A stretch of 64,000 nucleotides of DNA from Lunatibacter salilacus. Its GTDB lineage: Bacteria; Bacteroidota; Bacteroidia; Cytophagales; Cyclobacteriaceae. The notes under the pieces were generated by a model. It ran no database searches and was not told the origin of the DNA. It saw only the letters and a list, made by a program, of their open reading frames with translations. Where the stretch lies: NCBI RefSeq assembly GCF_009797935.1, contig NZ_VOLC01000025.1, forward strand, positions 1 through 64,000. The letters are read 5' to 3'. How positions within the stretch are numbered: position 1 is the stretch's first letter; every line of letters begins with the position of its first letter. The position numbers were made by a program, and so were the translations under genes. This document shows, piece by piece, positions 18,172 to 28,372 of this stretch.

Positions 18172-18407
18172 TAAAGATTGCTGTTACGGATGCCTGTATT
18201 TTTGTTGATTTGATTGAACTGGATCTTATTTCCGATTTTTTTCAATTGGAACTTCAGCTTCACACGATAGTTGATGTAATGAATGAATTGTTCCAAGAAC
18301 AGAAGCAGGTGTTGGTAGCCTATCAAAAGGTAAAAAAGTTAATCGTACACATCCTAAAGGAAGGGGATTTTCTAACAATGGAACAGAGGGCTTTTCCAAA
18401 ACCCTGA
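18168..18407 (+). pseudogene. truncated PIN-domain toxin-like gene
   Basis: This begins IKIAVTDACIFVDLIELDLI, a PIN-domain start with the first catalytic aspartate in VTDAC. It continues ELFQEQKQVLVAYQKVKKLI and then ends abruptly near codon 75, where the sequence switches to a copy of the 3' end of the Kelch-SARP regulator. The remaining acidic residues and C-terminal half of a PIN nuclease are absent. It overlaps the ImmA/IrrE remnant by four bases, as in intact PIN/HTH-peptidase toxin-antitoxin pairs. Predicted inactive. Confidence 0.65.
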
Positions 18408-18715
18408 ATTTATAATTGAAACTGCCAAACATATTCTCTATTTTGACCTTGTTAATCGAGAAGCCATGATGTTAAAATGCAAAGCACTCTTTTATCATGG
18501 AAAGCATTCCCTAGCAACGTGTTATCGAGAACTTCAAAAAAGAATACAAAAACATTTAAGTAAAAGACTTTCACAAAGAATTTCAAACTATACTCGACTA
18601 AAGCGATGAAAATACAGCCAGTTCAGAATCTCCTCATTCGCAAGTGATTCAGCCTATTAATCATTTTTTATTCCCTTAGCGGCTATTGTCTCCATTTATT
18701 TGTGCCACTGAGTTT
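18402..18715 (+). pseudogene. decayed copy of the 3' end of the Kelch-SARP regulator gene
   Basis: Translation gives EFIIETAKHILYFDLVNREA, then MMLKCKALFYHGKHSLA, and after a frameshift VIENFKKEYKNI and FHKEFQTILD with a stop at 18599-18601. This aligns residue by residue with the last about 65 residues of the protein at 47511-50054 (EFLIEIANHIFYFDLVNEEA…). The similarity continues past the stop for about 110 bp (GAAAATACAGCC…CTATTGTCTCCATTTATTT). So this is a truncated duplicate including the 3' flank, not chance similarity. Confidence 0.85.
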
Positions 18716-18761
18716 TAACTTTTTTCTTATCTACATTTAACCTACTTTTCAGTTGAAAAAA

Positions 18762-21700
18762 CTAAGGTATTATCGTTTTCTTTTCCCCCAAAAAATTGTA
18801 AACTTGGATCGAATCAATTCTATGGATATCGTATTTTAATTTTCTTGTGGACTGTGACAAATAAGAATGCCCGTAATAAAATTCATGCTTCCTTTTCTTC
18901 CCATTTTTGAAATAAAGATATGAATACGCGTCATTGGATTCCGTATTGTATATAGTAAACTTATTTTCCTCCTGAAGAAATGCTTTAACCGAATCGTTGT
19001 TCTGTGAAGCCAACAACAACGATTCCCCCGAATCCATGACAAGTTCCGCCAACGCTTTGCCATCCCCTTCAAGGAAAAATCCGCTTTCCTGGTTTGGGAC
19101 AACACCGAAATTTCCGTGCCCATCACCTTTGAGAAAGATGCCATTTAATGCGTCATATCTGCCAAGCATAGGATTTACGCTAAAAGAATTTCCTGTTAAA
19201 AGAAGGTCAATGTTGCCATCCTCATCAAAATCCTGAGCATTCATTCCGTAAATGGGTCCAAACTGTGCGATTGTCGGCAAGGATTTTATTTCGAACTTCG
19301 GAAGGCCATTGGCATCATTTCCAATATTTTCGAAATAGGCTGTTCTAAAATATTTTGCATTCAAAACCACACTATTTTTTAATTCCTCCTCCGAAAACAT
19401 ATCGGAAAAGGTGGCTTCGGCAAAGGAAGTGTGGTTTTGGAATTTTTTCTTCATGCTCGGGGTCTGAGATGCAATTTCATCTCTCGAGGCCAATGGATAA
19501 TAATTACCATCGAGCGGATAGGCTATAATCGGGTCTATGCTCCCGTTCTTATCAAAATCATCTGCATATAACTTAAGGGGGTTATCAAAGCTGGCTTTTA
19601 ACTTCGAGTTTAATCCCAAATTTCCGACCACGTAATCAATATCGCCATCGTTATCAAAATCCGCACCAACGATACTGTTCCACCAACCTGTATATTCTTG
19701 CACGTTGCCGGGCAGTTCAGCAGTGATATTTTTGAATGTCCCACCCTCATTTAAAAAAAATGTCACAGGTAACCATTCCCCGACCACGATCAAATCCAAC
19801 AGTCCATCATTGTTAAAGTCTGTCCACAACGAAGAAGACACCAATCCCAGTCTGGAGAGTTCTGGCGCAATTTCGTTGGTTACATCTACAAATTGTGGAT
19901 TATCCTTTGATGTAGTTTCATTTCTCAAAATAAGACTGGACGCAGGCATAGGATACTGATTGGGAACAAGCATGCCGCCTATAAACAAATCAAGGTCACC
20001 GTCTTTATCATAATCCGCTGCCGAAACATTGGCGCCGCTCCTTCTAATATCTGGCAGTGCGTCCGATTTGATATCAAAATTTCCCTTTCCATCGTTGACA
20101 TACAATCTATCCATGTAGTATTTAGAACCCATCTCAAATTCACTGCTTCCACTGACCACATACAAATCCAAATCATTGTCCCCATCCGCATCAAATAAAA
20201 GACAGCCCATGTCCTCTTCAAATTTTTCCCCGGAGGTAATCGGTTTATTGTAGAATGTGCCGTCCGTATTTTGGACAAAAAATTGTCCTGCATGTTTAAA
20301 ACCGCCACCAACGTAAAAATCCTCCAGATTATCCCCATTGATGTCACCTACAGCTATACCGGGCCCTTTTTGGGAAAACATATGAGGCAATAAAATTTGG
20401 TTATGGAAATCCACATACGGTACTTCTTTATGGATATAATCGATGTTGGAATGCTTCGTCACGTCCTTAAAAAGTGCCTTTATTTCACGACTGACGAAGT
20501 CTTTGGTAATAGATCCGGAATAATGTATTTTCAATACTTCATTAATACGAATGGATTTATGGGAGGAATGCCTGCCATCTGGCCACTGAACTTCTATTGA
20601 GTCAACAACACTGGCATCACCAAGACCAAAATGGATTAGGTTCTCAACAGTAGACTGATAACCTCTATATGGCGAATTCTCATAGAATTGCAAATATCCG
20701 TGGCAATACAACCTTACCTTCGCCCCAAGACCGTTTGGGTTTAGTTCTGGTCCAATGAGGTCAATTTTAATATAATTGCTTTTCTCAGCTAAATTTGATT
20801 CTGGAGTCCGTAGCGTATTCTCCAAAAGTTGTACTTCCTGGTTGATGTTATTGATCAACACATCCATATCTCCGTCCAGATCAAAATCCGCATAGGCAAC
20901 GCCTGATGAGTAGGAAGGTTCAAAACTACCCCAATCTAAAGATCTATCCGTAAAAGTGAGGTCACCATTGTTTTCAAAGATCTTATTCTGTACTTTCAAG
21001 TCAGGATATTGGTCCAATTGCTCCAGCAAATTCCTGTTTCCTTCCACATATGATTTGAAAAGTTGCACCCCGGTATTTTGTCTAAAATCGGAAAAGTCCC
21101 TGTTGGTAATATCCTTTGGATAACCATTTGAAATAAACAAATCACGACGGCCATTGTTGTTGAAATCAACAAACAACGGCCCCCAGCTCCAGTCTGTCTC
21201 GGCTATTCCTGATAACTGCCCAATCTCACTGAATTTGGGCAACCCTCCTTTCATAACACCATTGTTCAGCTGCAACGTATTGCGGGTATATTGTGGGTGA
21301 TAACCATTTAACTTTTGGTATTGGTGATGGGTATATGTCACATAGGGCAACATCATTTTCCTGCCCTTATTGTCTGCGGGCAACATATCAACGGTAATAA
21401 TATCCACTAATCCATCATTGTTTATGTCGGCAACATCATTGCCCATGGCCGAGTAACTTAGATGTCCGAATACTGAGGATGATTCCTCGCTAAAAGTACC
21501 ATCACCTTTATTGATGTAGACCAAGTCATTCGAGATGTAATCGTTTGACACATAGATATCGATCCACCCATCGTCATTAAGGTCTTGGACGGCAAGCCCC
21601 AGACCATAACCCTCATATATTATTCCCGCTTCCTTACTGACATCGGTAAAATTAAGTTGACCAGTCTCCCTTTCATTGTTTCTGAACAGTCTATCATTAT

Positions 21701-22352
21701 TAACGGAAGAACCATCATTTACCTGAGGTACAATGCGGTTAGGAGAAGAATTATTCTTAAGCGTGTTATTCAATAAATAGAGGTCCAAGTCTCCATCCTT
21801 ATCATAATCAAAAAAAGCTGCATGTGTGGTGGGACCATCGAAATCTAATCCATATGCTTCAGCCATTTCAATAAACTGGGGAATTCCGTCCGCATCAAGT
21901 CCTTGGTTGACGAATAATTTGTTTTTTTTATCATAAAAATCATATGGGCCACTAGTGCAGACATAAATGTCTAGCCATCCATCATGGTTTATATCTACAA
22001 CCGCTACTCCGGAGGACCAATTAGCTTTGCATTCCAGAACAGTTGTAGTTATGTCGGTGAATGATAAATCTTTGTTGTTAAGATACAATCGGTTGCCTAC
22101 CATGTTTCCAGAAAGATAAACATCGGGATAACCATCGTTATTAAAGTCCCCAATACCTACACCCCCGCCGTTGTATACATACTCGTAAGTAAGTATATTG
22201 ACGGAGTCATTTTCAGTAATGGTATTCGTGAAATCCAGATTGGTAGCCGATGATTTCAATGTTCTAAAAAGCGTTCCATCGTGATCCTTTGCACATCCCG
22301 ACAGCATAGCAAAGGCAATAATAAGGATTGCTAGTATATGTTTATGGGCCAT
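18762..22352 (-). CDS. FG-GAP/VCBS repeat lipoprotein with ASPIC/UnbV domain
   Basis: A 1196-residue surface or periplasmic lipoprotein. The signal MAHKHILAILIIAFAMLSGC has a lipobox (Cys20). Two large arrays of FG-GAP/VCBS-like beta-propeller repeats follow, each with Ca-binding DxNxDGxxD loops (DFNNDGYPD, DINHDGWLD, DLNDDGWID, DFDLDGDMD, DFDEDGNID and others). Between them, at about 545-635, lies an ASPIC/UnbV (CRTAC1-type) domain with LGAKVRLY…YQSTVENLIHFGLG…VQWPDG. In Bacteroidota such proteins accompany SusC/SusD pairs. Here it is the third gene after SusC and SusD, separated by a likely attenuator/terminator. It may bind or present substrate; no catalytic residues are evident. Confidence 0.88.
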   Translation of the reverse strand: MAHKHILAILIIAFAMLSGCAKDHDGTLFRTLKSSATNLDFTNTITENDSVNILTYEYVYNGGGVGIGDFNNDGYPDVYLSGNMVGNRLYLNNKDLSFTDITTTVLECKANWSSGVAVVDINHDGWLDIYVCTSGPYDFYDKKNKLFVNQGLDADGIPQFIEMAEAYGLDFDGPTTHAAFFDYDKDGDLDLYLLNNTLKNNSSPNRIVPQVNDGSSVNNDRLFRNNERETGQLNFTDVSKEAGIIYEGYGLGLAVQDLNDDGWIDIYVSNDYISNDLVYINKGDGTFSEESSSVFGHLSYSAMGNDVADINNDGLVDIITVDMLPADNKGRKMMLPYVTYTHHQYQKLNGYHPQYTRNTLQLNNGVMKGGLPKFSEIGQLSGIAETDWSWGPLFVDFNNNGRRDLFISNGYPKDITNRDFSDFRQNTGVQLFKSYVEGNRNLLEQLDQYPDLKVQNKIFENNGDLTFTDRSLDWGSFEPSYSSGVAYADFDLDGDMDVLINNINQEVQLLENTLRTPESNLAEKSNYIKIDLIGPELNPNGLGAKVRLYCHGYLQFYENSPYRGYQSTVENLIHFGLGDASVVDSIEVQWPDGRHSSHKSIRINEVLKIHYSGSITKDFVSREIKALFKDVTKHSNIDYIHKEVPYVDFHNQILLPHMFSQKGPGIAVGDINGDNLEDFYVGGGFKHAGQFFVQNTDGTFYNKPITSGEKFEEDMGCLLFDADGDNDLDLYVVSGSSEFEMGSKYYMDRLYVNDGKGNFDIKSDALPDIRRSGANVSAADYDKDGDLDLFIGGMLVPNQYPMPASSLILRNETTSKDNPQFVDVTNEIAPELSRLGLVSSSLWTDFNNDGLLDLIVVGEWLPVTFFLNEGGTFKNITAELPGNVQEYTGWWNSIVGADFDNDGDIDYVVGNLGLNSKLKASFDNPLKLYADDFDKNGSIDPIIAYPLDGNYYPLASRDEIASQTPSMKKKFQNHTSFAEATFSDMFSEEELKNSVVLNAKYFRTAYFENIGNDANGLPKFEIKSLPTIAQFGPIYGMNAQDFDEDGNIDLLLTGNSFSVNPMLGRYDALNGIFLKGDGHGNFGVVPNQESGFFLEGDGKALAELVMDSGESLLLASQNNDSVKAFLQEENKFTIYNTESNDAYSYLYFKNGKKRKHEFYYGHSYLSQSTRKLKYDIHRIDSIQVYNFLGEKKTIIP

Positions 22353-22486
22353 GTGAATGAATTTATGTAGTTAAATTGGATTTTGGTATTGCGTACGTTA
22401 TCTAATTCTTGTAGGCAGTTATACCAAAGACCTCAATTTAGGAAAAAATACTTCGTATCGGAAAAATAAATATTCCCGTAAAAGAG

Positions 22487-22515
22487 AAAGGACCCTTAAA
22501 GCTTTAGAGTCCTTT
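22487..22515 (-). terminator. hairpin after SusD of locus 1
   Basis: AAAGGAC (22487-22493) pairs with GTCCTTT (22509-22515), with an inner AAGCTTTA loop, 35 bp after the SusD stop and 135 bp before the ASPIC gene start. The minus-strand tail is CTCTTTTA, so it may be a partial terminator that sets lower expression of the downstream gene. Confidence 0.5.
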
Positions 22516-22549
22516 CATAACTCAAACTAATTCAGCATAATAAATTAAA

Positions 22550-24022
22550 TCAATAACCCGGATTTTGGATTAATGTTCCTTGACTAATATCAATCTGGGA
22601 TTGAGGAATTGGGAAAAGCTCATGTTTTCCATCAATAAAGTTCTTACCATCTGCCCGTATTACCTCTCCGGCAATTCCCCATCTGACCAAATCATAAAAC
22701 CGCTTCATTTCGGATGCCAACTCAACCCTTCTCTCATTGCGAATGGCATCAATCAACGCTGATTTGCTGAGGCCGCTTAACGTGGGGAGAGCACCAGCAT
22801 CAGCATTTACGTCATTTCTCGCTCTATTTCTTACCACCTCCAAAGCATTCTCCGCAGCACTCAAATTGTCAATCATCACGTTCGCCTCGGCTATCATTAA
22901 ATATACCTCTGATAATCTCATGAAAATGAAATTTTGGCTTCCATTGGCATCACCGCCCGTTCCTCCTGCAGGGTCGCCCAAAAGTTTGAGCAACGCATAC
23001 GTGTTGTCAGGCAAACAGCCACTAGGCAAAACTTGACCATCGTATTCTTCTCCAACGTCCAAGAGGGTATAGCTTTTTCTCGGGTCACCATCCTCGAAGG
23101 CGTCATACAAATCCTGTGTGCCATTATGAAGACCCCAACCGCCAAAACAGGTAGGACGAGCCCAGATACCAATCGAATTTCCTTCATTATCATCCTCCCA
23201 ACCCGGAGTACCCCCGATCGATTGCATTTCAAATATAGATTCTAAAGTATTTTTGTTCCATGTAGCATCCCTAAAGCTCGGCAATAACTGATATACGCCT
23301 GACGCTACGACTTCCTGGGCCTTACTTGATGCCAATTCCCATTTTTCCTGAAATAAATAGGCTTTTGCCAAAAATGCCTTTGCAGCACCCGAGGTAACCC
23401 TACCCACATTCGAACCAGTATAAGTAGCCGGAAGTGCTTCCGCTGCGGTAAAATCCGCCTCTATTTGGGCATAAACCTCTTCTTTAGTTGACCTTGGTAC
23501 AAGATATTGTGTTTCGTCGCTGATGTTAATGGGCTCCGTTATTAAAGGAACTCCGCCGTACGCTTGTACAAGGAAAAAGTAGTACCAACCGCGCAGAAAT
23601 TTCACCTCATTCAGCAACCTATCCTTTAGGACATTGTCAATGTCCGCCATTCCTGGTAAATTGGAAATAACATAATTTGCTCTCGTAATACCTTCATATA
23701 GCTCGGGCCAGTTTCCGTTGAGATAAGGGTTTGATGTCCCTAGGTTAAAGTTGTCAAAAACCGCAATGTCTAATTCGGCAGAGGGAGTCGATGTATCTGG
23801 AGTGGTTATATCCGCATATATCCAAGCCGTAGCATTGACGAGATGACGTTTGTTCAATTTATCATACACAGCCGATACCGCCGCAATAGCATCTGATTCG
23901 CTCAAGAAAAAATTTTCAGTGCTTAATACTGATTTTGGAGCTTGGTCTAAAAAGTTAGTACATGATAATACCAACAGTGCCGACATCGTAAGAATTGACA
24001 ATGCAAAATATAACTTCTTCAT
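22550..24022 (-). CDS. SusD/RagB-family nutrient-binding lipoprotein (locus 1)
   Basis: A 490-residue lipoprotein with a signal ending LVLSC (Cys21), then NFLDQAPKSVLSTENFF, the standard SusD opening. The N-terminal half is made of TPR-like helices (FLRGWYYFFLVQAYGGVPLI). The C-terminal half has the SusD domain with FMRLSEVYLMIAEANV, NAL..VRNRAR and RNERRVELASEMKRFYDLVRWG, ending with PIPQSQID. It sits on the cell surface over the SusC barrel and binds the glycan or product. Its gene follows SusC by 12 bp, so the two are co-transcribed and probably co-translated. Ligand specificity cannot be read; the neighbours suggest sugars or sugar acids. Confidence 0.93.
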   Translation of the reverse strand: MKKLYFALSILTMSALLVLSCTNFLDQAPKSVLSTENFFLSESDAIAAVSAVYDKLNKRHLVNATAWIYADITTPDTSTPSAELDIAVFDNFNLGTSNPYLNGNWPELYEGITRANYVISNLPGMADIDNVLKDRLLNEVKFLRGWYYFFLVQAYGGVPLITEPINISDETQYLVPRSTKEEVYAQIEADFTAAEALPATYTGSNVGRVTSGAAKAFLAKAYLFQEKWELASSKAQEVVASGVYQLLPSFRDATWNKNTLESIFEMQSIGGTPGWEDDNEGNSIGIWARPTCFGGWGLHNGTQDLYDAFEDGDPRKSYTLLDVGEEYDGQVLPSGCLPDNTYALLKLLGDPAGGTGGDANGSQNFIFMRLSEVYLMIAEANVMIDNLSAAENALEVVRNRARNDVNADAGALPTLSGLSKSALIDAIRNERRVELASEMKRFYDLVRWGIAGEVIRADGKNFIDGKHELFPIPQSQIDISQGTLIQNPGY

Positions 24023-24034
24023 AGTATAGGTATT

Positions 24035-27000
24035 TTAAAATTTAACATCGATACCAAGCATTACAAGTCTGGCTTGTGGATAGATACCTTGATCAACCCC
24101 AATTGCAAGATCGGAACCTGTTACTTCAGGATCTAGACCATCATAACTGGTAAAAGTCAAAAGATTTTGTCCGGAAATATAGGCTCGTAGGTGCTTAATC
24201 CCCAACGCTTGTATAACGTTTAGACCAAAATTGTAACCCAGTTGTACTGTTTTTAGTCTCAAATATGAGGCATCTTGAACGTATCTATCTGATACTCTAG
24301 AATTTCTATTTGGATCGTCCCAAGTCAACCTGGGGATAGTTGTATTGGTATTTTCTGGAGTCCAATGGTCTAGAATTTTTGCGCTCTTGTTGCCACCTAC
24401 ATTATTCATAGTAAGATATTCCAATCCATTGAAAACGCTCACCCCATTTACACCCTGAAAAAACACGGCCAAATCAAACCTTTTATAGTCAGCACCAAAG
24501 TTGATGCCGTAGGTGACATCGGGAAAACCATTACCTATAATAGCTCTATCCTCTCCGGTAATCACGCCATCGTTATTAAGATCTTTATATCTAAAATCCC
24601 CAGGGGCAGTATTTGGTTCTTGAAAAGCGTGTGCAGTCACTTCTTCCTGGGATTGAAATAACCCATCAGTCACAAAACCGAAAAATGATCCTATAGGCTC
24701 CCCAACAATAGCCCTTGAAACGGGATCTGAACCCCGAAGATCATTATTAGCAATAATTTCAGTTGCTGTTGATAAACTTGTTACTTTGTTATTCAAGAAA
24801 CTTGCATTCGCACTGATACTGTAATTAAAATCCTGGTCACCAGCACTATTGTAGGATAGAACCAACTCCAAACCGTCGTTTCTAACATTTCCCGCATTGA
24901 CATTCGGTGTTTGCACTTGTCCTATTAATTGGGGTAACGGCACTTGCAGCAAAATATCCCTCGTGTCATTTACAAAATAATCAGCACTAAGAACAATCTG
25001 ACTATTTAAGAAATCCATGTCAATTCCAAAATTCTTCATTTCTGTGGTTTCCCATGTAAGATCTGGATTGCCAAGACGCTGAACAGCAGCCCCTGGAAAC
25101 AATTGGCCATTAAAGACATAATTATACCTGTTGTTGAATCCGACTGTGGTTACATAGGGGTAATAACTTCCAACATCCTGATTTCCTACCTTTCCCCAAC
25201 TCGCTCTTACCATCAAATTGGTAAGAAACTCAGACTTATTAAGGAAATTTTCATTGGAGATCCTCCATCCCAAGGAAGCGGATGGAAAAGTTCCAACCCT
25301 ATTACCCTCTGTAAATCTTGAGGAGCCATCCCTTCTAAGTGTAGCAGATAATAAATACTTGTCCAAATAACTATAGCCGAAACGGCCAAAGTAGGACAAC
25401 AATGTAGCTGTACCCCCTGAACCGGAAACTAAATCCGACCCTTGACCTCCAAAATCCAGATAGCGCAGACCTTCGGGATTACCTTCGGGAAACCCTTGCC
25501 TGGAAGACGAAAACGATTCAAAACTCTCCTTTTGTGCGGACGTTCCGACAACTAAAGAAAAATCATGATTGTTAAACATTTTTGTGTAGGTTAACGTGTT
25601 ATCGAAACCCCACCATGAACTTGTTCCGCTCGATTGGGACAATGTGGCTATTATTGTTGGTCTAGAACCTTCGGCAAAAGTAGGCTGAAAATATTTAGAG
25701 GTAGAAGATGTCAAATCTACTGCATACATTGATTTGAATTTTAAACCCTCCAACATTTCCCACTCCGAAAAGACGTTTCCTAAAACGCGGTTAATGGGCG
25801 AGCTGTTGTCAGACCTTAACGCTTGCGCTACGGGATTTTGCGAATTGCCATAGATACCAGCATTTCCTCCAGTCGGTGCGGCAAAATTTCCGTCAGCGTT
25901 CCTAACGGGAAAATTCTCCGGCATGGTTAACGCAGATTGCAAAGCCCCATTCCAAATATCATTATTTGGCACACCCTGAGAATTCCTATGAGAATAAAAT
26001 AATGTAGCTCCGATATTTAACTTCTCACTTATAGCATGGTCTAAACTGACTCTTCCGGTGTATCTCCTAAATAAAGAGTTAAGAATTATACCTTCTTCGT
26101 CACGTATGCTTGTCGAAAAGGAAAAATTAGTTGTTTCATTACCTCCTGCTATATCCAGTTTATACTCCTGTATATGTCCTGAACGAAATAATTTGTCCTG
26201 CCAATTCGTCAAGGAAACCTGTGAATCGGGATTATCAAACTCAGGTACCAACGGCAGTAAGTCTGTACTGCCGTTGGCCGTTCGCTGCGTATTTGCGTTG
26301 ACCCTTGATTCCCTTATCACTCTTGCATATTCTGGCGCATTTAACACATCTGCATGTTTCCAAGCCTGTTGAAAACCGTTAAGTATAGATAAGCTAACCT
26401 GAGTTGGAGTGTTTTTTCTGCCTCTCTTTGTGGTGACTATTATAACTCCATTAGCTGCCCGGGTTCCGTAAATTGCGGCTGAAGAGGCATCTTTGAGTAC
26501 ACTTATGGATTCGATATCCCCGGGATTTAAGCTATTCAGACCTCCTGTAGTCTGAACCCCATCGATAACATATAGCGGATTATTGTTGCCAATAGTCCCA
26601 ATGCCTCGAATGCGGACACTTGGGGAACCCCCAGGAGATCCATCCTGCACAACGGTTAACCCGGCCACCCTACCTTGAATGGCCTGCTCAAGGCCGCCAA
26701 CGGGAGCCTGTGTAATCAGGTCGGATGATATGGTAGAAACCGCCCCAGTTACGTCTTTTTTCTCCGTAGTTCCATAACCTATAACGACTACCTCATCCAA
26801 TTGAGATGTCAAAGACTCTAGCGTTACATTAATTATTGATTGATTCATTACTTGTATATCCTGGCTTTGAAATCCAATGTAACTGAAGCGAAGGGTACTG
26901 TTTGCCGGAACAATCAATGAATAATTTCCATCAAAATCCGTAATTGTGCCAAATTTGGAATCCTCAACTGAAAATACTGTAACTCCGAAAATGGGAGCAT

Positions 27001-27151
27001 TGTTTTCATCCACCACCTTTCCGGTTATCTCTAGGGATTGAGAAAAAGCAGTTAAGGAATTAAAAAATAGAATGGCTGCCGTAGCCATTTTAGCAATGTT
27101 TCTTACCCCGTAACCACGGTGTAACGAAAACCCACGTAATTTTGAAATCAT
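24035..27151 (-). CDS. SusC/RagA-family TonB-dependent outer-membrane transporter (locus 1)
   Basis: About 1038 residues if started at the internal methionine MISKLRGFS. The upstream ATG at 27199 would add 16 residues before the signal peptide and is less likely. Order: signal peptide ending SLTAFSQ; a carboxypeptidase-D-like domain (ITGKVVDENNAPIFGVTVFS…GFQSQDIQV); the TonB plug (VVVIGYGTTEKKDVTGAVST, then IRGIGTIGNNNPLYVIDGVQ, SVLKDASSAAIYGTRAANGV); and a 22-stranded barrel ending in VMLGIDVKF. It imports oligosaccharides or other large substrates with TonB energy. No regulator and no intact classical glycoside hydrolase gene remain beside it. The broken DUF4832-like gene lies upstream. Confidence 0.92.
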   Translation of the reverse strand: MISKLRGFSLHRGYGVRNIAKMATAAILFFNSLTAFSQSLEITGKVVDENNAPIFGVTVFSVEDSKFGTITDFDGNYSLIVPANSTLRFSYIGFQSQDIQVMNQSIINVTLESLTSQLDEVVVIGYGTTEKKDVTGAVSTISSDLITQAPVGGLEQAIQGRVAGLTVVQDGSPGGSPSVRIRGIGTIGNNNPLYVIDGVQTTGGLNSLNPGDIESISVLKDASSAAIYGTRAANGVIIVTTKRGRKNTPTQVSLSILNGFQQAWKHADVLNAPEYARVIRESRVNANTQRTANGSTDLLPLVPEFDNPDSQVSLTNWQDKLFRSGHIQEYKLDIAGGNETTNFSFSTSIRDEEGIILNSLFRRYTGRVSLDHAISEKLNIGATLFYSHRNSQGVPNNDIWNGALQSALTMPENFPVRNADGNFAAPTGGNAGIYGNSQNPVAQALRSDNSSPINRVLGNVFSEWEMLEGLKFKSMYAVDLTSSTSKYFQPTFAEGSRPTIIATLSQSSGTSSWWGFDNTLTYTKMFNNHDFSLVVGTSAQKESFESFSSSRQGFPEGNPEGLRYLDFGGQGSDLVSGSGGTATLLSYFGRFGYSYLDKYLLSATLRRDGSSRFTEGNRVGTFPSASLGWRISNENFLNKSEFLTNLMVRASWGKVGNQDVGSYYPYVTTVGFNNRYNYVFNGQLFPGAAVQRLGNPDLTWETTEMKNFGIDMDFLNSQIVLSADYFVNDTRDILLQVPLPQLIGQVQTPNVNAGNVRNDGLELVLSYNSAGDQDFNYSISANASFLNNKVTSLSTATEIIANNDLRGSDPVSRAIVGEPIGSFFGFVTDGLFQSQEEVTAHAFQEPNTAPGDFRYKDLNNDGVITGEDRAIIGNGFPDVTYGINFGADYKRFDLAVFFQGVNGVSVFNGLEYLTMNNVGGNKSAKILDHWTPENTNTTIPRLTWDDPNRNSRVSDRYVQDASYLRLKTVQLGYNFGLNVIQALGIKHLRAYISGQNLLTFTSYDGLDPEVTGSDLAIGVDQGIYPQARLVMLGIDVKF

Positions 27152-27199
27152 AGCTTTTAGTTTCGGTGTGATTATATATTCATTCAAAATATTAAACAA

Positions 27200-27550
27200 G
27201 AGTTTCTAGAACCTCTGCATAAATGCTAAGTAATCGAAACTAATTACATCATTTCCTTAGATAAAAGAATTAATTAAAAAGTATTTTGGTGTTAAGTTTT
27301 CGTTAGTAAAGTTATAATTTAATTTTCTCTTTCAAAACCTTATTAAAATTATTTTTTTGATTTAGGCACTTGTATGAAACTCCCTATATTCTATCATGAT
27401 GTTTAAGTCTCGGTTGAGACGAACACACCACTCAATAAAGTATCTACAACTATACATCAATGAGTACACTTACAGATTTAACCGTCACCAAATGAAGGAA
27501 GGAATCATTGAAAATTTAATGCGAAGGATGATAGATAAGCCTCCCAACCC
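27200..27550. other. upstream region of locus 1 SusC
   Basis: This AT-rich gap presumably holds the SusC promoter. I see no clear TAnnTTTG with a -33 box, no strong repeat and no gene. Confidence 0.4.
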
Positions 27551-28140
27551 CTATAAAGAGTTTATGTTGTAAGTGCCTAATTCAATAAAATTATTCCACA
27601 GGTTATACGCACCGTACCTCATATTCAAACTACTTGTCCTGAGTTGTTGGGCTTCTATAATATCGCGCGGAATATTGCCAAAGACATTATCGCCAATCCA
27701 TCCTTCCCCCTGAACGATTTGTTTTTGTTTGTAGAGCCATTTGACAACTCGGTATCGGTCATAGGTACTATTTCCATACTTGTCATTGATCATAGGATTC
27801 CCCACGGAAAGCGAGCCGTTATCCTTCCAGCTTCATAACAATCGTTGAAAAAACCAAAACGCACCTCCGACGATCCCTTCTGTGGAGCGGGCATGGCGTC
27901 TATGTTTGTAAAGGTAAAGGTAGTTCTATAGGCTTCGTTATACCATGCCAGAAATCCGCCCGCATGGGACAACAGTGCTCGCGAATGGGGAACGGTATCG
28001 AGATATGCATCCAAAAGCATCTTGTAAGCATTTACACTTTGAGCTCAGGTGAGAAGTGCTGTTCGCCTCATTGACCTAACATACCCTTCATTACAGACAT
28101 GATCTTCTTCGGGTGTAATACCGAAAGGCGAATTGGTCAT
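27551..28140 (-). pseudogene. broken DUF4832-like (putative glycan-active) gene
   Basis: Three minus-strand pieces read as one protein across stops and shifts: MTNSPFGITPEEDHVCNEGY (from 28140), then NAYKMLLDAYLDTVPHSRAL through SSEVRFGFFNDCYEAG, then GSLSVGNPMINDKYGN to the NFIELGTYNINSL region and the stop at 27551. The VPHSRALL…VRFGFFNDCY pattern resembles DUF4832/DUF4874 proteins, which occur in glycan loci. A stop lies near 28068 and a frameshift near 27800, and the C-terminal part after NNFIELG looks lost. The family assignment is by memory of motifs and is moderate; the fact of disruption is clear. Confidence 0.6.
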
Positions 28141-28372
28141 ATTAAAATTTTAAAACGAATTATTTATCTTTTGTGATTTGCAAATTCTAACCCACTTTTA
28201 TTGTTTCCCCAGGAGGTATTTCCCCTGAGCTGAATAAAGGGCATTTAATAAGCTATATAGTGTTTAAATAGTACTTTTTTGGTGTCAATCGTGTAGTTAG
28301 ATGTGTTATAGTTAATATTCCTTAAATATTTTTAAGCTAATTACTCAATTGTCATTTTCATTACAGCGTTGG

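Noticed and set aside
24035-27199. Start of SusC 1 at 27199
   Set aside because: It adds 16 residues before a normal signal peptide; the internal ATG at 27151 is more likely.
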